Assembly (NCBI GenBank): GCA_007133145.1
Contig: SLNF01000303.1
Span: 1-15,199, forward strand
Direction: 5' to 3'
DNA: 15,199 bases
Origin: Nitriliruptorales bacterium
Lineage (GTDB): Bacteria; Actinomycetota; Nitriliruptoria; Euzebyales; Egibacteraceae
The translations under genes and the position numbers were made by a program. Below, in pieces: positions 8,584 through 15,087 of the stretch (positions are counted from its first letter, which is position 1; each line of letters opens with the position of its first letter). The notes under the pieces were generated by a model, which was not told where the DNA came from, searched no databases, and worked only from the letters and a program-made list of their open reading frames with translations.

Positions 8584-9598
8584 CGTCATCCTCCTCTCCA
8601 CCGGGACGGACCTGCCCACCGTGGTCGGTCGTGACCGACCAGCCGGCGGGGCCGTGGCGCGCGGTGACCGTGCCGTGCGCGCCGGTGCCGTAGAGATCGA
8701 CGCCGGCGGCCTCGAGCCGCTCGAGCACCTCGGCGTGGGGATGGCCGTAGGGGTTGCCGGGACCGTAGCTCACCACGGCGATCTCCGGGTCGACCGCGGC
8801 GAGGAAGGGCGGGCTCGTCGACGTCGCCGAGCCGTGGTGGCCGACCTGGTAGAGGTCGGCGTCGAGCCAGTCGGCGTGCGGCCCGGCGACGAGCCGACGC
8901 TCGGTCGCCTCCTCGACGTCACCGGTGAAGAGCACCGAGGCGCCCCCTGTGCCGGCCCGGAGGACGAGGCCGCTGTCGTGCAGATCGTCGGGGTCGGCGG
9001 CCTCATCGGGGCCGACCACCTCGACGACGACGTCACCGATGTCGTAGATCTCCCCGGCCGACGGCTCGGCGTAGGCGACGTCAGCCGCCTCGAGGGCGTC
9101 GAGCGCGCGCTCGAAGGTCAGCGTGTCGTGGTCGGCGGGGCTGAACCACACCTCGTCGACGTCGAAGCCCTCGAGGACCGCGTCGAACTGCCCGAGGTGG
9201 TCGGCATGGGGGTGGGTGACCGCGACGACGTCGATCGCGGTGACCTCCTGGTCGGCGAGCAGCCCCGGCAGGTCCCTGCGGTCGTGGCGGCCGGTGTCGA
9301 CGAGCAGCGTCGCCTCCCCGACGCGCACGAGCGTGGCGTCGCCCTGCCCGACGTCGAGGAAGACGACCTCGAGGCCGACACCGACCTCGCTGTGCGGCGC
9401 CTCGGCCTCGCGCCCACCGCCGTCGATCTGCGGCGGCTCGCCGTCGACCTCGGCGGGCTCCGTGGCGGTGATGGGCTCGCCGGCCTCGGGCCAGCCGCGC
9501 GTCTCCGGCTCGCCGGTCACCGACGGGGCCATGACCCCGCCGGGCTCGCACGCGGCAAGCAGGAGCAGGACGAGCGCGAGGGTGAGCAGGCGGGGCAC
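8573..9598 (-). CDS. Lipoprotein metallo-beta-lactamase-fold hydrolase, ComEC/Rec2 C-terminal type
   Basis: 341 residues. The N-terminus PRLLTLALVLLLLAAC is a signal peptide with lipobox LAAC (Cys17), so the protein is probably a membrane-anchored extracytoplasmic lipoprotein. A Pro/Glu-rich linker runs to about 74. The hydrolase domain has LDVGQGDATL (81-90), THPHADH (128-134) for di-metal binding, FTGD (Asp227), YQVGHHGS (250-257) and NPYGHPH (282-288): the pattern of the ComEC MBL domain, here free of the ComEC membrane channel. Such stand-alone proteins are presumed nucleases or phosphodiesterases, but the substrate is unproven. GTG at 9598 with GGAG 4 nt upstream fits the signal peptide exactly. 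The C-terminus is acidic (EEDDDER). It overlaps the DUF3006 gene downstream and is divergent from the PP-loop gene at 9715. Confidence 0.9.
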   Translation of the reverse strand: MPRLLTLALVLLLLAACEPGGVMAPSVTGEPETRGWPEAGEPITATEPAEVDGEPPQIDGGGREAEAPHSEVGVGLEVVFLDVGQGDATLVRVGEATLLVDTGRHDRRDLPGLLADQEVTAIDVVAVTHPHADHLGQFDAVLEGFDVDEVWFSPADHDTLTFERALDALEAADVAYAEPSAGEIYDIGDVVVEVVGPDEAADPDDLHDSGLVLRAGTGGASVLFTGDVEEATERRLVAGPHADWLDADLYQVGHHGSATSTSPPFLAAVDPEIAVVSYGPGNPYGHPHAEVLERLEAAGVDLYGTGAHGTVTARHGPAGWSVTTDHGGQVRPGGEEDDDER

Positions 9599-9642
9599 GG
9601 CACTCCATGGCGACGGCGACGACCCCGAGTCTCGCGCACGTC

Positions 9643-9652
9643 CGGGATCCCG
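9643..9652. promoter_or_regulatory. Perfect 10-bp palindrome in a divergent intergenic region
   Basis: CGGGATCCCG lies midway between the hydrolase start (9598) and the PP-loop ATPase start (9715). It could be a regulator site for either gene. In DNA this GC-rich a 10-bp palindrome can occur by chance. Confidence 0.15.
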
Positions 9653-9714
9653 CAGCGCTGCCCCGCCTGCGATGCTGCCCTCGACGCGAGCAGGCCGCCG
9701 GCGAGGAGGTCGTG

Positions 9715-10386
9715 ATGGGCGCCGAGAGGACGTGGCTGAGCTGGAGCGGCGGCAAGGACGCCGCGCTCGCGCTCGAGCGACTGCGCGCCGACCCCGACGT
9801 CGAGGTCACCGGCCTGCTCACCACGGCCAGTGCCGTCCGCGGGGTCGTGCCCTACCAGGAAGTCGGTGTCGACCTCATCACCGCGCAGGCCAAGGCGCTC
9901 GGTCTGCCGCTGCACCTGCTCAGCTTGCCTGAGCCCTGCCCGAACGCCGCGTACGAGGCGGCGCTTGCCCCCGCGCTCGCGACCGCGGCTGCCGAGGGCG
10001 TGACCTCGGTGGCCTTCGGCGACCTCGCGTTGGAGGACGTCCGCGCCTACCGCGAGGCCCTCGTCGCCGGCGCCGGGCTGTCCTCCCGCTTCCCGCTGTG
10101 GGACGAGGGCACCGCCGATCTCGCCGCGGCGATCCTCGAGGCCGGCATCACCGCGACCTTGACCTGCGTCGACACCGCCCGGGCCCCAGCGTCGCTGGCC
10201 GGCCGCGTCTACGACGCCGCGCTCCTCGCCGACCTGCCCGACGGCGTCGACCCGTGCGGCGAGCGCGGGGAGTTCCACACCTTCGTCACCGACGCTCCGG
10301 GCTTCACCGCCCCGATCGCCGTCGAGGCGGGTGCGGTCACCGAGCACGGCGGCTACGCCGTCTGCGGCCTGACCCTGTCGCGCTGA
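9715..10386 (+). CDS. Dph6-like PP-loop ATP pyrophosphatase (diphthine-ammonia ligase family)
   Basis: 223 residues, typical for the bacterial members. The PP-loop SWSGGKD (9-15) binds ATP and adenylates the substrate. Family blocks: GVDLITAQAKALGLPLHLL, VTSVAFGDLALEDVRAYRE, SSRFPLWDEGTADL, and DPCGERGEFHTFV (179-191), the Dph6 signature. Archaeal and eukaryotic Dph6 amidates diphthine on EF2. Bacteria lack diphthamide, so the bacterial substrate is unknown, probably another carboxylate or a tRNA/cofactor precursor. ATG at 9715 is chosen because AGGAGG ends 5 nt upstream; an ATG at 9607 adds 36 non-conserved residues. Divergent from the lipoprotein hydrolase and convergent with the SDR gene, with 9 nt between stops. 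Confidence 0.9.
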   Translation: MGAERTWLSWSGGKDAALALERLRADPDVEVTGLLTTASAVRGVVPYQEVGVDLITAQAKALGLPLHLLSLPEPCPNAAYEAALAPALATAAAEGVTSVAFGDLALEDVRAYREALVAGAGLSSRFPLWDEGTADLAAAILEAGITATLTCVDTARAPASLAGRVYDAALLADLPDGVDPCGERGEFHTFVTDAPGFTAPIAVEAGAVTEHGGYAVCGLTLSR

Positions 10387-10399
10387 GCGGTCTGCTCAG
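10383..10399. terminator. Hairpin spanning two convergent stop codons
   Basis: CTGAGC (10383-10388) pairs with GCTCAG (10394-10399) around GGTCT. The left arm holds the PP-loop gene stop and the right arm the SDR gene stop. A likely bidirectional terminator, though the stem is only 6 bp and lacks a T-tract. Confidence 0.45.
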
Positions 10400-11415
10400 G
10401 CGGGAGCGAGGGGGTCCACGCCGGTGTCCCGGCACAGCCGCCGCCACAGCGCGTCGGCCTCGCCGGGGTCGGGCCGCGTGACCGGCAGGCGGTGCGCGGC
10501 CCGGGGCCGGCGGTCGTGCCATAGCCGCCCGGGCTGGGCGGCCGGCTCGTCGGCGAGGGCGAGCCACACGATCGTGTCGGCACCCTCGCCGGCGTCACGC
10601 AGCAGCGGGCCGACCGCGCGGCGGAAGCCCGGCAGCGAGACGGCGAGGCCCGGGGTGTCGGCCCAGCCGGGGTGGGCGACGTGGAAGGTCGGGCCCTCCC
10701 CGCCGAGTCGGCGCTGCCATTCCGCGGTGAGCGTGACCTGCGCGCGCTTGGCGCGAGCGTAGGCCACGAGCGGGCGGTAGCGGTCGGGCGAGTCGACGAG
10801 CGCGGCGACCGGCTTCGCCGCGTACATCCCCCCGGAGGTCACGGTCACGACCCGGCCGGCGGCGAGCCGCGGCAGGAGCCGCGCGGTGAGCAGGAACGGG
10901 GCGGCGACGTGGACCTGGTAGGTGCGCTCGAGCCCGTCGACGGTGATCTCGCGCTCGGGCAGCAGCGCGCCGGCGTTGTGCACGAGCGCGTCGATGGGTC
11001 GCCCCTCGGCGAGCAGCGCGTCGGCGAACGCCTCGACGCTCGAGAGCCGGTCGAGGTCGAGGACGCCGACGTCGAGGCGCCTGACGGTCTCGGGTCCACA
11101 GGCGTCCGCGAGGGCGGCCCGCGTGCGCTCGGCCTTCGCCTCGTCGCGGGCAGTGGCCAGCACCTCCGCGCCGGCGGCGAGCAGCGTCGACGCGGTGGCG
11201 TAGCCGAGCCCCGAGCTCGCGCCGGTGACGACGACGCGGCAGCCAGCGCCGGACAGCGCCACCGGGTCGGCCCAGCCATGGAGGCGGGAGCGCACCACTG
11301 ACCCAACGCGGCTGAAGGAGAGCACGACGGTGCCCTCGAGCGCGGCGTCGACGGCGCGGGCGAACCCGCGACGGACCCGCGACGCGGCGTGCGCCCTCCG
11401 GGGCAGCGGGCTCAC
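10396..11415 (-). CDS. Short-chain dehydrogenase/reductase, DHRS12-like
   Basis: 339 residues. After an N-terminal helix (AVDAALEGTVVLSFSRVGSVVRSRLHGW) typical of DHRS12-like members comes a Rossmann fold with TGASSGLG (64-71), NAG (147-149), catalytic Ser194 (VTSGG) and Tyr219-X3-Lys223 (YARAK). The HPGWADTPG block follows the active site, as in classical SDRs. An NAD(P)-dependent oxidoreductase; the substrate cannot be told. The start is GTG at 11415, sharing GTGA with the stop of the upstream gene (4-nt overlap) and with no strong ribosome site, so translational coupling is likely. Upstream in-frame codons to 11601 are a shadow of that gene. The C-terminus is convergent with the PP-loop gene. 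Confidence 0.92.
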   Translation of the reverse strand: MSPLPRRAHAASRVRRGFARAVDAALEGTVVLSFSRVGSVVRSRLHGWADPVALSGAGCRVVVTGASSGLGYATASTLLAAGAEVLATARDEAKAERTRAALADACGPETVRRLDVGVLDLDRLSSVEAFADALLAEGRPIDALVHNAGALLPEREITVDGLERTYQVHVAAPFLLTARLLPRLAAGRVVTVTSGGMYAAKPVAALVDSPDRYRPLVAYARAKRAQVTLTAEWQRRLGGEGPTFHVAHPGWADTPGLAVSLPGFRRAVGPLLRDAGEGADTIVWLALADEPAAQPGRLWHDRRPRAAHRLPVTRPDPGEADALWRRLCRDTGVDPLAPA

Positions 11416-12257
11416 GACCAGCCGCGCGGCAACCGGTCGAGCAGCGCCTCGTCCTCCGAGCCGCGCAGCCGGTCGCTCAGCACGGCGTGCCAGCCGCCGA
11501 GCCGCTCGGCCACCGGCCACTCGCCGCGGCGACGGCCCCCCGTGCCGGTGCCACGCTGCTGCTCCAGGGCGCTGACGTAGGCGCGGGCGAGGGCACTCCA
11601 CTCGTCGGGGGTGCGCAGCAGCCCTTCGAGGACCTCGGCGAGCGGTCGCTCACGCTCGGCCACGCGCCCCTCCCCCATCCGCGTCCACCCCCACGGCGAC
11701 TCCCAGCGCAGGAGTTGCGCGGCGGCGCGCTCGGCGAAGGCCTCGAGGTCGAGCCGCTCGCGCTCGGCGGTCCAGAGCGCCTCGACGAGGTCGGAGACGA
11801 CGACCTGCGCAGCGGCGATCGGGTCGTGGGAGCGGAAGCGATCGGTGCCCTTCGTCTCGCAGGCGAGGTCGACGAGTCGCCCGAGCGCCTCGGCGACGGA
11901 CCCTTCCTCGTCGCCAGCGAGGGCCTGCTGACCCTCGGCGGCGAGCCTGCGGAACGTGAAGCGCCACCGGGTGCGTTCGCGCGGGGAGACCCGGCGGTCG
12001 CCGGCGAGGTAGGCCCCGCGTCGGGCGAGCGCGACGAAGTCGTTGATCTCCCACGCCGTCGTCCAGGGATCCGGCGGGGTCTGCCGCTGCGCTCGCTGCT
12101 CGGCAGCGGCGCCGGGCACGAGCACGCCCTCGATGCGCTCGCGCATCGGCGCCGACCCTCGCCAGTACAGCGTCCACAGCGCCTTGCGCAGCGCCTCGGC
12201 GTCGAGGTCGGCGACGACCGCGAAGAACTGCTCCTTGGTCATGCGCTTGGTGGCCAC
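11412..12257 (-). CDS. Conserved-looking protein of unknown function, coupled to the SDR
   Basis: 281 residues, not recognised. It appears soluble and mainly helical. The first 47 residues (MTKEQFFAVVADLDAEALRKALWTLYWRG) resemble a short helical repeat. The middle (about 70-170) has many Trp/Arg/Glu positions and a segment RLVDLACETKGTDRFRSHDPIAAAQVVVSDLVEALW. The part after 210 is Arg/Gly-rich (QQRGTGTGGRRRGEWP). No signal peptide, membrane segment or catalytic motif is visible. Coding is supported by strong GC-biased third positions over its length and by the GTGA overlap with the SDR gene. GTG at 12257 is chosen: it has no Shine-Dalgarno, but TATCCT lies 6 nt upstream, fitting a leaderless transcript. 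ATG at 12242 is the alternative. Helical repeat or protein-binding roles are possible but not shown. Confidence 0.72.
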   Translation of the reverse strand: MATKRMTKEQFFAVVADLDAEALRKALWTLYWRGSAPMRERIEGVLVPGAAAEQRAQRQTPPDPWTTAWEINDFVALARRGAYLAGDRRVSPRERTRWRFTFRRLAAEGQQALAGDEEGSVAEALGRLVDLACETKGTDRFRSHDPIAAAQVVVSDLVEALWTAERERLDLEAFAERAAAQLLRWESPWGWTRMGEGRVAERERPLAEVLEGLLRTPDEWSALARAYVSALEQQRGTGTGGRRRGEWPVAERLGGWHAVLSDRLRGSEDEALLDRLPRGWS

Positions 12258-12258
12258 G

Positions 12259-12285
12259 CCCGCAGGATAGGGGCCGCCCTGCGGG
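12259..12285. promoter_or_regulatory. Inverted repeat overlapping a leaderless-type promoter
   Basis: CCCGCAGG (12259-12266) and CCTGCGGG (12278-12285) form a perfect 8-bp inverted repeat with an 11-nt spacer. On the minus strand TATCCT (12264-12269) is a TANNNT -10 ending 6 nt before GTG at 12257, so transcription could begin at the start codon itself. The repeat covers the -10 and could be an operator. Alternatively, it is the terminator of the mazG-like gene, which ends 45 nt upstream on the same strand. Confidence 0.4.
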
Positions 12286-12329
12286 GATGCTCGCGCCCCG
12301 CGACGAGCGGGCGGTGGCCGTCGCGCGGT

Positions 12330-12704
12330 CTAGCCCGCGCCGTCGTCATCCTCGAGGGGCGGCTGGTCGGCGCGGCCACGGACCCGCTCGGGCGGGAAGC
12401 GGCGGGCGTTGCGGGCGAGCTTGGCCGCGGCGGCCTCGGTGAGGTCGACGTCGCAGACGTCGGCGAGGCGCACGAGGTAGAGCAGGACGTCGGCGAGCTC
12501 GTCGGCGACCTCCCCGGCGCGTGGGCCGTCGCTGAGCGCGGCGGCCTCCTCGGGGGTTAGCCACTGGAAGAGCTCGAGGACCTCGCCGGCCTCGGCGGCC
12601 AGCGCCATCGCGAGGTTCTTCGGGGTGTGGAAGCGCTCCCAGTCCCGCTCGGCGGCGAAGCCGCGGAGCTCAGAGGCGAGTGTGCGCAGCGGATCCCCGC
12701 TCAT
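12330..12704 (-). CDS. MazG-like nucleotide pyrophosphohydrolase
   Basis: 124 residues, all-alpha NTP-PPase of the MazG/RS21-C6 type, which hydrolyses (d)NTPs to the monophosphate and pyrophosphate. The signature DWERFHTPKNLAMALAAEAGEVLELFQW (21-48) carries E38xxE41; E69LAD72 completes the EXXE...EXXD metal site, and NARRFP (99-104) follows as usual. The metal ligands are all present. The ATG at 12704 overlaps the helicase stop (ATGA), with AGGA 7-10 nt upstream, so it is translated with the helicase. The acidic C-terminal tail (LEDDDGAG) is unremarkable. On its own it would be house-cleaning; the tight coupling suggests a nucleotide-pool function tied to the helicase/nuclease. Confidence 0.93.
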   Translation of the reverse strand: MSGDPLRTLASELRGFAAERDWERFHTPKNLAMALAAEAGEVLELFQWLTPEEAAALSDGPRAGEVADELADVLLYLVRLADVCDVDLTEAAAAKLARNARRFPPERVRGRADQPPLEDDDGAG

Positions 12705-14632
12705 CGACGGTCCTGTCGGTAGCGCGCGGTCTCGTCGGCGGCGAGCTCGCGCAGCGCCTGGTGGTCGATGCGGCTCTCGAGGAAGTCGCGGGTGGGCTCG
12801 TCGGTGACGTGGAGGTAGCAGCCCTTGAGCCCGCGGGTGAGCAGCACCCGGTAGGTGTGCTTGACGAGCTCGGTGAAGGCCTCCTCGTCGACGCCGCGCT
12901 TGAGCCCGCCGTCGTGCGAGTGCTCCCGGCGGCCGACCCAGCCCCGTCGCGGCCGGTAGACCAGGTCGCCGCCCCAGATCACCCCGACGTAGTCGAACTC
13001 GAAGCCCTGCGCGGTGTAGATGCACCCGACCTGCTCGAGCCCGCCGGCGTCGTGCGCCCACAGGTGGGACGTGGGGATGCCCGGCGCGAGCCGGCCCGCG
13101 TCGGGCTTGGCGTTCCACGGTCGCGCCCAGTCGCCGATCGCGACGTCGGCGGACAGCCCACCGTCGTCGTCGGGGTCCGACCACGGCCAGCAGTAGCCGG
13201 CGACGAGCCGGGCGGACTCCCCCGCCTCGGCGTGACTGCGGATCATCGCCTCGAGCTCGTCGGGGGAGTCGACGAGCTCGAAGGCGAACGCCGCCTCGCC
13301 GGTCCACAGCGGGTTGGCGGTGCGGCGCAGCTCGAGGGTGTGCTCGACCCAGCGCACGAAGCCCTCGGAGCCGCCGCAGCGGAACTGCAGCTCGAGGCGG
13401 TGCTCGCTGACCTCGGCGCCCCGCTCGGTGGCGAGCTCCTCGATCCAGGCGCTGTCGCCGATCTCACCGGGGCGCACGCGCTGGAGGTCGTCGATGAAGA
13501 ACACGACGACGCGGGCCACCGACAGCAGCTCGTCGATCTGCGGGCGGTCGGGGTCCTCGGCGCGCTTCTTCGTGAAGCGGTTCCACGAGCGCGTGCGGAT
13601 GCGGTGGGCCTCGTCGCAGACGAGGACGTCGAGCTCGTCCTCCCCGGCGTTGAGGTAGGAGTTGAAGTACATGAACTGCTTGGCCGCGCGGGAGCCGACG
13701 ACCTTGCGCACCGTCTGGGTGAACGCCGAGGAGCCGGTGGCGTGGTGGGTCGCGAGCCCCGCCGCGGAGAGCTCGGCGACGAGGTTGAGCGCGAGGACGG
13801 ACTTGCCGGTGCCCGGGCCGCCGCGGACGATGAAGACCGCCTCGGTGCCGAGCTCGGCGGCCTCGTGGGCCTTGGCGAGGATCGACTTGAAGACGACCTG
13901 CTGCTCGTCGAGCAGGACGTAGCTCGGCTCGGCGCGGATCATCCTCGCGGTGTGCTCGAGGAGCTTGCGGTGCGGGCGGTAGCGGCCCTCCCGCACCGTG
14001 CGCAGCACGCCGAGGCCGTCGCCGCCGCCGAGGCGGTCGTCGAGGTAGGCCACGAGCTCGTCGACGCGGTCGCCCGCGAAGAGCGGGTAGACGCCGAGGA
14101 GGTTGGCGTACCGGGCGTCGTAGAGCTCGGACTCGTCGTCGTGGGGCAGGTCGTGGAGGAACGCGCAGGCACCGAGGGCGACCTGCGCGTCGTGGAAGGC
14201 GGTGTGGGTGTCGACGAGGTACTCGCGGTACTGACCGGCCTGCGCCGAGGGGTGCAGCTGCTCGCGCAGGCGCCCCCCGTAGGGCACCGCGACGCAGTCG
14301 GGGACCTCGGAGAGCTCGGCGTGGTCCCACTGCTTGAGCTCGACGAGGACCGCCGCGGGGCGGCCGTCGTGGCCGACGCCGGTCACGAGCGCGTCGATGC
14401 GCCGCGAGGTCAGCGGCAGCTGGAACTCCAGCAGGAGGCCGTGGTCGAGGAGGTCACCGGCGCGCAGCGCGTTGGCGAGCGCCCGCAGCGAGTTGCGCCA
14501 CGAGCGCTGCTCGGAGGGCGAGGGCTCATGGCCGAGCTGGCCGAAGAACGCCGCGCGCAGCGTCTCGGCGATGCGGTTCTGCGTCGCCTGCTCGACGAAG
14601 TCGCTCGTCGTGCCCCAGTACAGCTCCGCCAC
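12701..14632 (-). CDS. DUF2075/Schlafen group 3-like helicase with N-terminal nuclease-like domain
   Basis: 643 residues. Residues 1-200: a restriction-nuclease-like region with RRIDALVTG (Asp80), then VLVELKQW (Glu98-Leu-Lys100), a plausible PD-(D/E)XK core. Residues about 240-615: superfamily 1 helicase of the DUF2075/SLFN-g3 type, with Walker A GGPGTGKS (271-278), Walker B VCDEAHR (338-344), motif III FIDDLQ (379-384), motif IV LELQFRCGGS (413-422), motif V YTAQGFEFDYVGVIW (539-553) and motif VI YRVLLTRGLKGCYLHV (594-609). All NTPase motifs are intact. Activity is probably ATP-dependent action on DNA or RNA. GTG at 14632 is preferred, with AGGAGG 4 nt upstream; an in-frame GTG at 14665 only adds a Gly-rich leader that includes the ribosome site. 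It overlaps the MazG-like gene by ATGA and is divergent from the HNH remnant. Confidence 0.93.
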   Translation of the reverse strand: MAELYWGTTSDFVEQATQNRIAETLRAAFFGQLGHEPSPSEQRSWRNSLRALANALRAGDLLDHGLLLEFQLPLTSRRIDALVTGVGHDGRPAAVLVELKQWDHAELSEVPDCVAVPYGGRLREQLHPSAQAGQYREYLVDTHTAFHDAQVALGACAFLHDLPHDDESELYDARYANLLGVYPLFAGDRVDELVAYLDDRLGGGDGLGVLRTVREGRYRPHRKLLEHTARMIRAEPSYVLLDEQQVVFKSILAKAHEAAELGTEAVFIVRGGPGTGKSVLALNLVAELSAAGLATHHATGSSAFTQTVRKVVGSRAAKQFMYFNSYLNAGEDELDVLVCDEAHRIRTRSWNRFTKKRAEDPDRPQIDELLSVARVVVFFIDDLQRVRPGEIGDSAWIEELATERGAEVSEHRLELQFRCGGSEGFVRWVEHTLELRRTANPLWTGEAAFAFELVDSPDELEAMIRSHAEAGESARLVAGYCWPWSDPDDDGGLSADVAIGDWARPWNAKPDAGRLAPGIPTSHLWAHDAGGLEQVGCIYTAQGFEFDYVGVIWGGDLVYRPRRGWVGRREHSHDGGLKRGVDEEAFTELVKHTYRVLLTRGLKGCYLHVTDEPTRDFLESRIDHQALRELAADETARYRQDRR

Positions 14633-14697
14633 CGATCCTCCTCCCCTGCCCTGCGCGCCCTCCACGCTCGCAGATCGGGCGTCTCAGGCGCCAGCGC

Positions 14698-14725
14698 CTG
14701 ACCTCGCCCACGCCTCGGCTACGCT
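14698..14725 (+). promoter_or_regulatory. Candidate promoter of the HNH remnant
   Basis: CTGACC (14698-14703) and TACGCT (14720-14725) are 16 nt apart and resemble an actinobacterial -35/-10 pair. Transcription would start near 14732, close to the GTG at 14735 and ATG at 14741. It lies in the 100-nt divergent gap shared with the helicase gene. If real, the remnant gene may still be transcribed. Confidence 0.4.
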
Positions 14726-14740
14726 GCCGGCGAGGTGGCG

Positions 14741-15007
14741 ATGGCGAGTCAGGGTTTCGAGGAGCGGGCGCGCACCGCCTGCTTCAACGCGGTGCGCCAG
14801 CGCCAGGCCGTCCACGGCGAGGTGCGGCCCGACCTGCGGATCGCGATCCGCGAGGACATCCTCGCCGAGGTCGACGGCCCGATGCTCATCCACGGGCTCC
14901 AGGGCTTCCACGGCGCCTCCCTCGGCGTCGTGCCCGCCAGCCGGGCGCAGCGCCCGTCGACGGCGTTCCTCGAGCAGCGCTGGGAGCGCTTCCGCGCCGC
15001 GGGGTAG
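14741..15007 (+). pseudogene. HNH endonuclease with internal in-frame deletion (N-terminal piece joined to C-terminal piece)
   Basis: 88 residues. Residues 1-28 (FEERARTACFNAVRQRQAVHGEV) resemble the N-terminus of the restriction-type HNH endonucleases common in actinobacteria. From residue 29 the sequence matches their C-terminus: RPDLRIAIREDILAEVDGPMLIHGLQGFHG, then RPSTAFLEQRWERFRAA. Full-length members are about 290-320 residues; the central region with the beta-rich domain and the Cys/His HNH core is absent, so no catalytic residue remains. The join lies at about 14819-14830, where GTGCGGCCC could be shared by the two original sites. The frame is kept. ATG at 14741 has GAGG 5 nt upstream; GTG at 14735 is possible. 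Either a decayed gene, a small derived protein or an assembly collapse. Confidence 0.75.
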
Positions 15008-15043
15008 CGCCCCGTCAACCAGCGATTCGGCCCAGGGGGTGGC

Positions 15044-15087
15044 GGCCCACCGTCGGCGCACCCCTGTCGCGCTCAGCGCGGTGGGCC
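15044..15087. repeat. 9-bp inverted repeat after the HNH remnant, with a third copy at 15140
   Basis: GGCCCACCG (15044-15052) pairs with CGGTGGGCC (15079-15087) across 26 nt; GGCCCACCG recurs directly at 15140-15148. A further 6-bp stem, GCCCAC (15141-15146) with GTGGGC (15158-15163), overlaps that last copy. One of these may end transcription of the HNH remnant (stop at 15007). The rest of 15008-15199 holds no open frame or RNA gene that I can support. Confidence 0.35.

Noticed and set aside
12680..14701. A 673-codon plus-strand open frame opposite the helicase
   Set aside because: Antisense shadow of a gene with all helicase motifs; low-complexity translation.
14684..15061. A 125-codon minus-strand frame opposite the HNH remnant
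   Set aside because: Antisense to recognisable HNH C-terminal sequence; Arg/Ala-rich with no motif.
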